NCBI GenBank assembly: GCA_002813895.1
Contig: CP024912.1
Coordinates: 1,178,001-1,242,000, forward strand
Length of the DNA stretch: 64,000 nucleotides
From: Cyanobacterium sp. HL-69
GTDB lineage: Bacteria; Cyanobacteriota; Cyanobacteriia; Cyanobacteriales; Cyanobacteriaceae
Direction: 5' to 3'
Part shown: in pieces, positions 1 to 8,330 of the stretch
How positions within the stretch are numbered: position 1 is the first letter of the stretch
Layout of the letters: each line of letters opens with the position of its first letter
Made by a program: the position numbers and the translations under genes
Notes under the pieces: model-generated
What the model was told of the DNA's origin: nothing
What the model saw: the letters and a program-made list of their open reading frames with translations, nothing else
Databases searched by the model: none

Positions 1-756
1 ATCTATTCTCACCGCATCATCCATGGGTACTCCCTCCATATTGGCTGTAATGCGACTGTTACCAATACCCTCGGTGATGGAGTTGCCCTCAGCTTTCATT
101 TCTCCTGTTTTCACGTAACTATATAAACCACTTCCCATGGGGTCTGCTAGAATACATTTTACATAGGGATTTTGATCCTTCAAAAATAAAGATACCCCAG
201 CAAAAGTTCCCCCTGTACCCGTAGCGGCTACCCAAGCATCAATTTTATGGTCAGTTTGTTCCCAAATTTCTTTTCCTGTGGTTTCATAGTGCGCTCGGCG
301 ATTAGCAAGGTTATCAAATTGATTAGCCCAGATGGCGTTATCCATTTCCTCTGCAATGCGCCCCGATAGTTTAACGTAATTGTTCGGATCTCTGTAAGGC
401 ACCGCAGGAACTGCTCTCACCTCTGCCCCAAGGGTTCTAAGGGTATCCATCTTTTCTTGGGATTGGGTTTCAGGAATAACTATAATACATTTGTAACCTT
501 TTGCATTACAAATATGGGCAAGTCCGATGCCCGTATTCCCCGCCGTACCTTCTACCACGGTGCCTCCCGGTTTTAATAAGCCTTTTTCCTCCGCTTCTTT
601 GATGATATACAAGGCAGCTCTATCTTTTACCGAACCACCTGGATTAAGAAATTCGGCTTTTCCTAATATTTCGCATCCTGTTTCTTCACTGAAGCTATTT
701 AAACGAATTAGGGGAGTATTACCAATAGTGCCGACGAAGCCTTCTTTAATATCCAT
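1..756 (-). CDS. cysK: Cysteine synthase A (partial, C-terminus beyond window start)
   Basis: PLP-dependent O-acetylserine (thiol)-lyase, the last step of cysteine synthesis in the cytoplasm. The visible 252 residues begin MDIKEGFVGTIGNTPLIRL. They contain the GNTPLIRL strand, the PLP-lysine motif GGSVKDRAAL near residue 42, the substrate loop EGTAGNTGIGLA, and the glycine-rich phosphate loop ATGTGGTFAG. These are hallmarks of the cysteine synthase family. The frame is open to base 1, so the 3' end lies outside the window. A cystathionine beta-synthase-like enzyme is the main alternative, since the fold is shared. The upstream 80 bp are AT-rich and end at the IS982 remnant. Confidence 0.9.
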   Translation of the reverse strand, partial: MDIKEGFVGTIGNTPLIRLNSFSEETGCEILGKAEFLNPGGSVKDRAALYIIKEAEEKGLLKPGGTVVEGTAGNTGIGLAHICNAKGYKCIIVIPETQSQEKMDTLRTLGAEVRAVPAVPYRDPNNYVKLSGRIAEEMDNAIWANQFDNLANRRAHYETTGKEIWEQTDHKIDAWVAATGTGGTFAGVSLFLKDQNPYVKCILADPMGSGLYSYVKTGEMKAEGNSITEGIGNSRITANMEGVPMDDAVRID

Positions 757-839
757 TATGATGTACGTTGCTTTTTTTATCTTTATCTTTTCTAATTTTT
801 CTATCTTACCGAAAAATGAATAGTCTAAATTAGTAATTG

Positions 840-1155
840 ACCTGAGTTCGGGATAAGAAGAAGGACAAATAGTAAGCTAAAAATAACCACAAATTTAAGC
901 CACTACATTGTCCTATGTCTAATTTAGATAAATTATTCTGTCATGTCGATGATTGGACTCGAAAATTTGAGCTCTTATGGCAAGAAAAACTCTTATCCAA
1001 TGGTGTTGCCAGACGTTTGAGATCAAAAAGTCTTTGCTTGAGCGAAATAATGACCATTTTGATTGCTTTTCATCAAAATAGTTATCGTAATTTTAAACAT
1101 TTGTATCTCAATCATGTTCAACAATATTGGAGACTAGCTTTTCCTAAACTCCCCA
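840..1155 (+). mobile_element. IS982-family remnant, 5' part only
   Basis: The segment starts with the end-like sequence ACCTGAGTTCGGGATAAG (from 840), typical of IS982 termini, followed by the start of the transposase. It stops at the terminal repeat of the next element near 1156. No matching right end or 3' half of the transposase is present on the far side of the inserted elements (after 3400), so the copy is truncated rather than simply interrupted. Confidence 0.7.
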
Positions 1156-1193
1156 GTTATCCCTTTTTTGTCACTTTCCGAAAAGAGGAATAA
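915..1193 (+). pseudogene. IS982-family transposase, N-terminal fragment
   Basis: The first ~80 residues (MSNLDKLFCHVDDWTRKFE..., then LCLSEIMTILIAFHQ) match the conserved N-terminus of IS982 transposases, which are DDE enzymes of about 270-300 residues. After PKLPSY the frame runs into the terminal inverted repeat of an IS701-type element and stops at 1193. The catalytic domain is absent, so this is a dead fragment. Confidence 0.8.
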
Positions 1194-1233
1194 AAATGTA
1201 GAATAATAATAAAAATTAAAGGTACTCACAGCA

Positions 1234-2274
1234 ATGGATGTAGCTCAGCAAATTAGAAAACATTTACCTAGAAATCCCATGGACACGGTGCCGGTCATTG
1301 ATGATTATTGTTCTGCCTACTCTACCTTGTTTTTTGATGTGCGTAACTACGAATATTTTAAATATTTACACTTAGGATTAATTTCTGATATTAAAAGAAA
1401 ATCTCTTCCTGAAATTTCTCGCATCGTTAATGTTTCTTCTCAAAGTTTACATCATTTTCTCACTTGTGCTGATTGGAATTTATGGGAATTAGAAAAAACT
1501 CGTTTGCACTCAATCTTAAATGTTTTTATTAATATTCCTATTACAATTATTATTGATGAAACAGGAGACCGTAAAAAGCGGTGCGACCCCGCGTCGGCGA
1601 AAGACGCAAGGGAACGCGCACCAAGATAAGGAAATACTACGGATTATATATCTCGACAATATCATGGTCAAAGAAAAGAAATAACTTATTGGGAACTGAC
1701 GACAGACCCAGAAACGATGCCAAAAAATAGTACAAGTTTTGTGATGACAAATATTAAAGGAAGTAGAAATGAACAAAAAAAAACTATAGGAAATTTATAT
1801 GGTGAGCGTACATGGGTGGAGTATGGATTTCGCCAGTGTAAACAAGAACTAGGTTGGACAGATTATCGTTTAACGAAAGGAAAAGACATTTTAAAATGGT
1901 GGGAAATAATTAATAGTGTTTATTGGATGATTAGCGTAAAAACTAAGCCAGTTAAACAATTAATAAATCAGAAAAACAGAGAGGGGAACAAGGAAGAAAA
2001 AAGAATAAATAATCAAGACTGGCGTAATTTTAATAGTTGGAAAAATACATTAGTAAATTACAGAATCATGGTTCAACCAATATTAATATTTGGAGCAGTA
2101 TTGCCATGGTTAAGAATGATGAAAAATGATGTCATTTGGATAGGTTTTAATAATTTGCTCGAGTATAGTAATAATTGTATGAATTATCCCTCTTTTGTCA
2201 CTTTCCGAGAGAAAAAGTGGCAAAATAAAAAGATAGTAAAAATGAAACGCAATTATGGCAATGGATATAGCTGA
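1234..2274 (+). pseudogene. IS701-family transposase copy 1, internally deleted and with in-frame stop
   Basis: It resembles IS4-superfamily IS701 transposases: HLPRNP, RNYEYFKYLHLGLIS, the first catalytic Asp in IIDETGDRKK, then TTDYISRQY and the C-terminal ITYWELTTDPETMP, WVEYGFRQCKQELGWTDYRLT. The central segment, which should carry the second Asp, is missing: SRQYHG jumps straight to QRKEITYW. One reading frame spans 1234-2274 and is broken only by TAA at 1627-1629. That stop ends a 51-bp hairpin insert immediately after GDRKK. The last residues run into the next element, which truncates the native C-terminus. Too short and lacking catalytic residues, it should be inactive. Confidence 0.85.
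1579..1629. repeat. 51-bp hairpin insert in transposase copy 1
   Basis: This GC-rich insert sits between the codons for KK and G of the conserved GDRKKG motif. It folds as nested stems: GGTGCG (1580-1585) with CGCACC (1617-1622), CCC (1587-1589) with GGG (1610-1612), and GCGTC (1591-1595) with GACGC (1603-1607) around the loop GGCGAAA. Its length is a multiple of three. It encodes RCDPASAKDARERAPR followed by TAA. It contrasts sharply with the AT-rich surroundings. Confidence 0.8.
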
Positions 2275-3351
2275 ACAAATCAGGCAACACTTACCTCGAA
2301 ATCCCACAGAAACAGTTCCTCTGATTGATAACTATTGTTCGTTTTATCGTTCTTTATTTTCCGATGTGCGTAATTATGAATATTTTAAATATTTACACTT
2401 AGGATTAATTTCAACACTCAAAAGAAAATCTTTGCCAGAAATAAGTAAAATTGTTAATGTTTCCTCTCAAGGTTTACATCATTTTTTGACAAAATCTAAT
2501 TGGAATTCATCAGACTTGGAAAAAGTACGTTTAAAATATATTTTAAGTATACTGATTGATACACCGATTACAGTAATCATTGATGAAACAGGAGATCGTA
2601 AAAAGCGGTGCGATCCCGCGTCGGCGAAAGACGCAAGGGAACGCGCACCAAGATAAGGAAATAACACAGATTATACTTCTCGACAATATTTGGGAAGCTT
2701 AGGGAAAATAGATCAAGGTATAGTATCAGTAAATGTTTATGGTCTTTATAGAAATATTACTTTCCCTTTAGTGATGGTAAAAAAGAAGATAGATACATTA
2801 GAGAAATTATTTATGGTCTCAGAAGAGAAATAACTTATTGGCAAATTACTACTAACACAGAAACTATGCCAGAAAACAGCACTAGTTTTGTAATGACTAA
2901 CATCCAAAAAACGAGAACTCAACAGAAAAAAACCATGGGAAATTTATATGGTCAACGTACATGGGTAGAGTATGGATTTCGGCAGTGTAAACAAGAATTA
3001 GGCTGGACAGATTATCGTTTAACCAAGGGAGAAGATATAGAAAAATGGTGGGAAATTATTAATAGTGTTTACTGGATGACTAGCTTAAAAACTAAACCTA
3101 TTACAGACTTAATTAATCAAAAAAAAATAGTAGAGACTCAAGATAAGAAAATCTTCATCACAGAAGATTGGCGTGATTTTAGTAGTTGGAAAAATACATT
3201 GATTAACTATCGAATTATGGTTAAACCAATGCTCATCTTTTGCACAATGTTACCTTGGTTAAGAATAATGGAGAGCGATTTATTATGGATAGGGTTTAAT
3301 CATTTACTGAACCACAGCAATAATTGTATGATTCATTTTCTCAGTGGATAA
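2255..3351 (+). pseudogene. IS701-family transposase copy 2, internally deleted and frameshifted
   Basis: About three quarters identical to copy 1 at protein level in the shared N-terminus (MDIAEQIRQHLPRNP...IIDETGDRKK). The same hairpin insert and TAA (2654-2656) interrupt it at the same codon. Downstream it keeps more than copy 1: TDYTSRQYLGSLGKIDQGIVSVN and YRNITFPL. It then joins out of frame to DGKKEDRYIREIIYGLRREI through a deletion that removes the middle of the catalytic domain. From 2866 the C-terminal part (MPENSTSFVMTNIQ...) is open to 3351. Non-functional. Confidence 0.85.
2606..2656. repeat. 51-bp hairpin insert in transposase copy 2
   Basis: Identical to the insert at 1579-1629 except for one base (GATCCC instead of GACCCC), and placed at exactly the same codon. 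The hairpin proper is 2607-2649. The flanking transposase sequences differ far more between the two copies than the inserts do. Confidence 0.8.
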
Positions 3352-3424
3352 ATTCATTTTTTCCGATTAGTTATTTCGGAAAGTGACAAAAGAGGGATAA
3401 GTAAAATACTTCTCAATGATATTG

Positions 3425-4069
3425 TTAATCTGTTTCTTTTTCCATGGTGATGGGAGCAGATTCTTCTGTGGTGTCAGTATTGTCTTCTTTTCCTTTGAGT
3501 TTTAAATCCTCTAAAGTTTGCTCGTAATCATCCTTGATGAAATCTTTAACGATACCAATGCTTTGTCCTAGTCCTCTGCTATATTGAGGGGCATTTTCTA
3601 TGGCTTGATTATCGGCAATAACACGCTTATCGGTAATGGTAAGTATATCTTCTGGGGCAAGGGAATAAATACCTTCTTTAATACCTTTCCAACCACTAGA
3701 GCTAAATAAATAGTTAATTACTTTTCCTGTTTCTTGGGATATGATATAGTCAACGATTTTACCTGCTTTATCTCCTGAGTTTGACCATAATTGAGCCCCT
3801 ATCAAAAAAGTGTCCCATTCATCTAGTTGAATTTCTATTTCTTGATCGTAGTGGACGATGATACTATCTTTGCCGATACTTTCTATTTGTTGCCATGAAA
3901 AACCATGTTTATCTCTACCTAGTAGTCCAGCTTTTGAGATGATTCCTTTTACTTGGTGGCTTTCTAATTCTAAGACGATATTGTCTAATTTGCCTACATT
4001 TTCGGTAGTGGAATAATTGATAATTAAACGGTCAATTAACTCACTGCGTTTTAATTCTAGCTTGGACAT
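3425..4069 (-). CDS. PRC-barrel domain protein
   Basis: A 214-residue soluble protein starting MSKLELKRSELIDRLII. The pattern of two PRC-barrel-like units is visible: residues ~8-75 (NVGKLDNIVLELESHQVKGII) and ~85-150 (GAQLWSNSGDKAGKIVDYIISQETGKVINYLF), each a small beta-barrel. PRC barrels occur in photosynthetic reaction-centre H subunits and in RimM, but the cyanobacterial versions are mostly uncharacterised. The C-terminal ~60 residues are acidic and probably disordered. It lies 69 bp downstream of the GDT1-type gene on the same strand, a possible operon. No specific function can be assigned. Confidence 0.75.
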   Translation of the reverse strand: MSKLELKRSELIDRLIINYSTTENVGKLDNIVLELESHQVKGIISKAGLLGRDKHGFSWQQIESIGKDSIIVHYDQEIEIQLDEWDTFLIGAQLWSNSGDKAGKIVDYIISQETGKVINYLFSSSGWKGIKEGIYSLAPEDILTITDKRVIADNQAIENAPQYSRGLGQSIGIVKDFIKDDYEQTLEDLKLKGKEDNTDTTEESAPITMEKETD

Positions 4070-4138
4070 GATTATAAAAATATTTAATAGTTAAAATATA
4101 TGGTCATTATAACTGAAGATCCTTTAACTATTGATGCT

Positions 4139-4408
4139 TTAGTCTTGCCAAAGATTACTTAGAGCAAGGAAAATAAAACCGATTGCCGCTATACTTTTTA
4201 ATAATTTAACTGGTAAAAATTCTCCCATACCAACCCCGACAATTACCCCCAAGAAACTAGCAAGAATAAGGGCGACCACAGAGCCAAGGAATACTGCTTG
4301 AGGTGATTTAGAACTACCGCTAAGGGCGATCGCCGCTAACTGACTTTTATCACCTATCTCGGCAACAAAAACCGTAATAAAAGTCAAACTTAAAATATCC
4401 CAATTCAT
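4139..4408 (-). CDS. Half-size GDT1/TMEM165 (UPF0016) family cation exporter
   Basis: An 89-residue membrane protein with three hydrophobic segments (~1-30, ~35-60, ~65-86) and one copy of the family signature EIGDKSQ at ~17-23. Full-length GDT1 proteins, such as the cyanobacterial manganese exporter Mnx, have two such halves of six helices in total. Half-size forms are thought to pair as dimers or heterodimers, and paired half-size manganese exporters are known in other cyanobacteria. No second half-size gene is next to it here. The role as a Mn(2+) or Ca(2+) exporter is inferred from family membership. Confidence 0.8.
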   Translation of the reverse strand: MNWDILSLTFITVFVAEIGDKSQLAAIALSGSSKSPQAVFLGSVVALILASFLGVIVGVGMGEFLPVKLLKSIAAIGFIFLALSNLWQD

Positions 4409-4550
4409 ATAATATGATAACTATTTAGTTAATAAAAAATAAACGAAAAAAAACCCAATTCAAAAAAATATAAATAAAAAATAAAAATTGGCAAAAATCA
4501 AGATAACAGCTAAAATTATATAACAAATTGAAATGATTATAAATAATTAA

Positions 4551-5480
4551 ATGAAAATTTTAGTTACAGGGGGTGCCGGATTCATTGGCTCTCACCTCAT
4601 CGACTCCCTCATGAATCAAGGTCATGAAATATTATGCCTCGACAACTTCTATACAGGGGAAAAAACCAATGTAGATCATTGGCTAGACCATCATAACTTT
4701 GAATTGATTCGCCATGACATCACTGAACCCATCCGTTTAGAAGTAGATCAAATTTATCATCTTGCCTGTCCAGCCTCCCCAGTTCATTATCAATTTAACC
4801 CCGTCAAAACCATCAAAACCAATGTGATGGGAACATTGAATATGTTAGGTTTAGCAAAAAGAGTAAAAGCCAGATTTTTACTCGCTTCCACCTCCGAAGT
4901 ATATGGAGACCCTACTGTTCATCCTCAAACCGAAGAATATCGGGGTAATGTAAATTGCATCGGACCTCGTTCCTGTTATGACGAAGGAAAAAGAGTTGCT
5001 GAAACCCTAGCTTTTGATTATTACCGAGAGCATAAAGTTGATATTAGGGTGGCTCGTATCTTCAACACCTATGGGCCAAGAATGTTAGAAAAAGATGGTC
5101 GGGTAGTTAGTAATTTTATTGCTCAAGCCATTAGGGGAATTCCGCTGACAGTTTATGGCGATGGCAGTCAAACCCGTAGTTTCTGCTATGTATCCGATCT
5201 TGTGGCTGGATTAATGGCTTTGATGAATGGTGATTATATCGGCCCTGTCAATTTAGGTAATCCTGGAGAATATACTATCCTTGAATTAGCTAAAACTGTA
5301 CAAGAAATGGTCAAACCTGATAGCGAATTGGTTTATAAACCCCTACCAGAAGATGATCCGATGCAACGTCAGCCCAACATTAGTAAGGCTAAACACTATC
5401 TTAATTGGGAACCTACTATTCCCTTAAAGCATGGCTTAAAGTTAACCATTGAAGATTTTCAACAACGAATCAAAATATAA
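4551..5480 (+). CDS. UDP-glucuronate decarboxylase (UDP-xylose synthase type), extended SDR
   Basis: A 309-residue NAD-dependent sugar-nucleotide enzyme. It has the Rossmann motif GGAGFIGSH at residues 7-15, the catalytic Ser/Thr region STSEVYGDP, and the SDR pair Tyr143 and Lys147 in the motif SCYDEGKR. That motif and [10 protein letters not shown] are characteristic of UDP-glucuronate decarboxylases, which turn UDP-glucuronate into UDP-xylose. The next gene makes UDP-glucuronate from UDP-glucose, which supports the assignment. Together they would feed wall or exopolysaccharide synthesis. A dTDP-glucose dehydratase-like relative is the less likely alternative. Confidence 0.88.
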   Translation: MKILVTGGAGFIGSHLIDSLMNQGHEILCLDNFYTGEKTNVDHWLDHHNFELIRHDITEPIRLEVDQIYHLACPASPVHYQFNPVKTIKTNVMGTLNMLGLAKRVKARFLLASTSEVYGDPTVHPQTEEYRGNVNCIGPRSCYDEGKRVAETLAFDYYREHKVDIRVARIFNTYGPRMLEKDGRVVSNFIAQAIRGIPLTVYGDGSQTRSFCYVSDLVAGLMALMNGDYIGPVNLGNPGEYTILELAKTVQEMVKPDSELVYKPLPEDDPMQRQPNISKAKHYLNWEPTIPLKHGLKLTIEDFQQRIKI

Positions 5481-5498
5481 AATATAAATAGAGCAACG

Positions 5499-5533
5499 GA
5501 CAAGGAATTTTATAATTCTTTGTCTTTATTTTG
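5499..5533 (+). terminator. Likely intrinsic terminator after the UXS-type gene
   Basis: Hairpin GACAAGGAATT (5499-5509), loop TTAT, AATTCTTTGTC (5514-5524), with one G-U pair, followed by a T-rich run TTTATTTTG. It lies 19 bp after the stop codon and separates the two UDP-sugar genes. Confidence 0.6.
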
Positions 5534-5631
5534 TCCTTGTTTCTTCGACTTCAAACTTATAAAGAGCGCACGATACTGTTTTTTGTTATACACTTCCATA
5601 ATATGAAAGCCTTTTAAAATATTTATTTGCT

Positions 5632-7011
5632 ATGAAAGTTTGTGTTATCGGTACTGGTTATGTTGGATTGGTAACAGGAGTTTGTTTGGCCCATATTGGT
5701 CATGATGTTATCTGTATCGACAATAATGAGAATAAGGTTAATTTGATGAAACAGGGGCAGTCCCCCATTTATGAACCTGGTTTATCAGAATTGATGCGCT
5801 CTTCTATGGATTCGGGGCGGTTGTCTTTTTCGACGGATTTAGGGGCTGGGGTAAACCATGGTGAGATTCTATTTATTGCGGTGGGTACTCCTCCTTTACC
5901 CACGGGGGAAAGTGATACTCGTTATGTAGAAGCGGTAGCCAAGGGCATTGGGGCGAATTTGAATGGTGGTTATAAGGTTATTGTTAATAAATCTACTGTG
6001 CCTATCGGTTCGGGGGATTGGGTTCGCATGATTGTTTTAGATGGGCTAAAGGAAAGGTCTGGGGTTTCTCAGGGAGAAGGCTTTACCATGAGGGAAGAAG
6101 CGGAGGCTCCTTTTGATGTGGTGAGTAATCCTGAATTTTTGCGCGAGGGTAGTGCGGTATATGATACTTTTAATCCCGATCGCATTGTACTTGGTGGCTC
6201 TAGTGATCAGGCGATCTCCCTGATGACGCAATTATATCAACCTTTAATTAATCATGAATTTTCGCGGAATAAGTCTTTACCCCCTGTGCCAGTGGTGGTA
6301 ACGGATTTAAATTCTGCTGAGATGATTAAATATGCCGCCAATGCTTTCTTGGCTACTAAGATTAGTTTTATTAATGAAGTGGCGAATGTGTGCGATCGTG
6401 TAGGAGCTGATGTTACTCAGGTTGCCAAGGGTATAGGTTTAGATTCTCGCATTGGTAGCAAATTTCTCCAGGCTGGCATTGGTTGGGGTGGCTCTTGTTT
6501 TCCGAAGGATGTATCAGCCCTTATCCACACGGCGGAGGACTATGGTTATAACACGGAATTACTTAACGCCGCCGTTAATGTGAATAAACGACAACGGGTA
6601 ATGGCCATCGAGAAATTACAACAGGAGTTAAAAATCCTTAAGGGGAAGGTTGTGGGTTTGCTGGGTTTAACTTTTAAGCCTGATACCGATGACATGAGAG
6701 ATGCTCCTGCTTTAAATATTATTGAGGAGTTAAATCGCCTCGGGGCTAAGGTAAAAGCCTATGATCCCATTGTTTCTCAAACGGGTATTAGTCATGGTTT
6801 ATCGGGGGTAATCATCGAAAGTGATGCTTCTATGTTGGCTGATGGTTGCGATGCTTTGGTGTTAGTTACCGATTGGCAAGAGTTTTTAGAACTTGATTTT
6901 GAGAAGATGGCTAAGGCTATGAAACAGCCTTTAATCATCGACGGGCGTAACTTCCTTGATAAAAGGGCGATCGAGGAACTCGGCTTCCGCTATGTTGGTA
7001 TGGGCAGATAA
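5632..7011 (+). CDS. ugd: UDP-glucose 6-dehydrogenase
   Basis: A 459-residue NAD-dependent enzyme that oxidises UDP-glucose twice to UDP-glucuronate. The N-terminal Rossmann motif GTGYVGLVTG is at residues 7-16. The active-site cysteine is Cys289 in GWGGSCFPKDV. The central motif NAFLATKISFINEVAN and the C-terminal UDP-binding domain with GLTFKPDTDDMRDAP are also present. Length is normal for the family. It follows the UDP-glucuronate decarboxylase-type gene on the same strand with a 151-bp gap and a terminator-like hairpin between them, so it may have its own promoter. Confidence 0.96.
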   Translation: MKVCVIGTGYVGLVTGVCLAHIGHDVICIDNNENKVNLMKQGQSPIYEPGLSELMRSSMDSGRLSFSTDLGAGVNHGEILFIAVGTPPLPTGESDTRYVEAVAKGIGANLNGGYKVIVNKSTVPIGSGDWVRMIVLDGLKERSGVSQGEGFTMREEAEAPFDVVSNPEFLREGSAVYDTFNPDRIVLGGSSDQAISLMTQLYQPLINHEFSRNKSLPPVPVVVTDLNSAEMIKYAANAFLATKISFINEVANVCDRVGADVTQVAKGIGLDSRIGSKFLQAGIGWGGSCFPKDVSALIHTAEDYGYNTELLNAAVNVNKRQRVMAIEKLQQELKILKGKVVGLLGLTFKPDTDDMRDAPALNIIEELNRLGAKVKAYDPIVSQTGISHGLSGVIIESDASMLADGCDALVLVTDWQEFLELDFEKMAKAMKQPLIIDGRNFLDKRAIEELGFRYVGMGR

Positions 7012-7103
7012 TTATGGGGTGATAGGTGTTAGGGAAACTTTTAAATATTAAAATCATGGGGAACATAAGGGAATCAGTCTTTTATTCCCATTAAAATAAA
7101 ATT

Positions 7104-7206
7104 GGCGTTGCTTAATCATTGTATAAAATATAATTGAATGACACTGATATCGAGACACTAAAATATTATCACTATTGCCTGTTCCCCGTTCCCCGTTCCC
7201 TATTCC
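7104..7206 (+). repeat. Interspersed intergenic repeat R1, copy A
   Basis: Within the 383-bp gap 7012-7394 upstream of psbO. It begins GGCGTTGCTTAATCATTGTA, runs through AAAATATTATCACTATTGCC and ends in a heptamer-like tail (GTTCCCC repeated). Related copies are at 62330-62414 (plus) and 51869-51958 (minus). The rest of this gap is AT-rich and holds the psbO promoter region; no gene is seen. Confidence 0.7.
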
Positions 7207-7394
7207 TTATTATTACAAAACTTTAAGTTTCCTATAACGACTCTTAATTTGGTAAAGTAGATTACGACAAATCTAACTATACTTAGACGAGCTAGTTTTT
7301 TTAGTATGGCAACCAGAAAAAAATTAGCAATCATAAGTAAAACACAAGATTTAAAATTAAAAATTTAGAAAAAAATCAAAAGAGAGGTCAAATC

Positions 7395-8228
7395 ATGAGG
7401 TTTCGTAACCTATTAGTAGCTTTCTTGATTGTATGCTTAGGGTTTTTAGGAGCTTGTAGTGATGGACAAGCCAAAGCATATGATCCCAAAACAATCACCT
7501 ATGATGAAATTGTTAATACTGGATTGGCAAATAAATGTCCCCAAATTAATGAGTTTACCCGTGGTTCCATTGATATTAGCCCCGATCAGCCCCTAGCGGT
7601 GGTTGATATGTGTTTAGAGCCTGAAGAATATTTTGTCAAAGAAGAGCCTGTTAACAAAAGAAAAGAGGCTGAATATATTCAAGCAAAGGTATTGACTAGA
7701 GATACCACCAGCTTAGAACAAATCAGAGGTAGTATTGTTGCTGATGAGGAAGGAGTTTTAACCTTCAAAGAATTTGATGGTATTGATTTCCAAATTATTA
7801 CTGTTTTATTACCTGGTGGAGATCAAGTTCCTTTCTTCTTTACCATTAAAAAGTTAATTGCTCAAACTGAACCTGGTTTCACTTCTGTTAATAGTTCTAC
7901 GGATTTTAAAGGTGATTTTAAAGTTCCTTCTTATCGTGGGGCTTCTTTCTTAGATCCTAAAGGACGTGGTTTAACTAGCGGTTATGATAATGCGGTTGCT
8001 CTTCCTGCTGGTGCAGATAATTCTGAATATACCCGTAGTAACCTCAAACAAGCAGACATCATGAATGGTGAAATGTCTTTACAAATTACCAAGGTTGATG
8101 CTGAAACTGGAGAGATTGCTGGTATTTTTGAAAGTGAACAGCCTTCTTCCACTGATTTAGGTGCTGAGGAGCCTGAAGATGTTAAAATTCGTGGTTCTTT
8201 CTATGCTCGTTTAGAACCCCAAATTTAG
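7395..8228 (+). CDS. psbO: Photosystem II manganese-stabilizing protein PsbO
   Basis: Extrinsic 33-kDa protein on the lumenal side of photosystem II that stabilises the Mn4CaO5 oxygen-evolving cluster. The 277 residues include the signature TGLANKCPQINEFTRGSI, the disulfide partner cysteine in VVDMCLEP, YFVKEEPVNKRKEAEY, VPFFFTIK, and PSYRGASFLDPKGRG. The start has a good ribosome site (GAGAGG, 7382-7387). The signal peptide ends LGFLGAC with Cys21, which fits a lipobox, so the mature protein may be lipid-anchored. It is transcribed alone and ends at a strong terminator. Confidence 0.98.
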   Translation: MRFRNLLVAFLIVCLGFLGACSDGQAKAYDPKTITYDEIVNTGLANKCPQINEFTRGSIDISPDQPLAVVDMCLEPEEYFVKEEPVNKRKEAEYIQAKVLTRDTTSLEQIRGSIVADEEGVLTFKEFDGIDFQIITVLLPGGDQVPFFFTIKKLIAQTEPGFTSVNSSTDFKGDFKVPSYRGASFLDPKGRGLTSGYDNAVALPAGADNSEYTRSNLKQADIMNGEMSLQITKVDAETGEIAGIFESEQPSSTDLGAEEPEDVKIRGSFYARLEPQI

Positions 8229-8259
8229 TTTGAATCTGTCTTTAAAAATATGGGTATAA

Positions 8260-8298
8260 AAAAAGTTGGGTTTTTTTATTAATTAAACCCAACTTTTT
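8260..8298. terminator. Bidirectional intrinsic terminator between psbO and bicA
   Basis: Stem AAAAAGTTGGGTTT (8260-8273) pairs with AAACCCAACTTTTT (8285-8298) around an 11-nt loop. T-runs on both strands make it work for convergent psbO (plus) and bicA (minus). Confidence 0.85.
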
Positions 8299-8330
8299 GG
8301 TTATGTTATCTAAAATTTATTAGTTAATAT

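Larger units (their letters stand above)
1157..3400 (+). mobile_element. Tandem pair of IS701-type elements sharing outer inverted repeats
   Basis: A 24-bp end TTATCCCTCTTTTGTCACTT(TCCG) occurs as a left end at about 1157-1180 (one T differs) and again at 2184-2207. Its exact reverse complement lies at 3377-3400. Two transposase copies follow the two left ends in the same orientation, offset by about 1027 bp. The first copy has no right end: it is cut where the second begins. I see no convincing target-site duplication at the outer ends. Confidence 0.75.

Noticed and set aside
527-823. Open frame on plus strand opposite cysK
   Set aside because: It is antisense to a clear cysK and its protein has no family features. 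The cysK frame has all conserved motifs.
1157-3400. Target-site duplication of the IS701-type pair
   Set aside because: Flanking bases on the two sides do not match over 4 bp or more, which fits deletion or recombination at one end.
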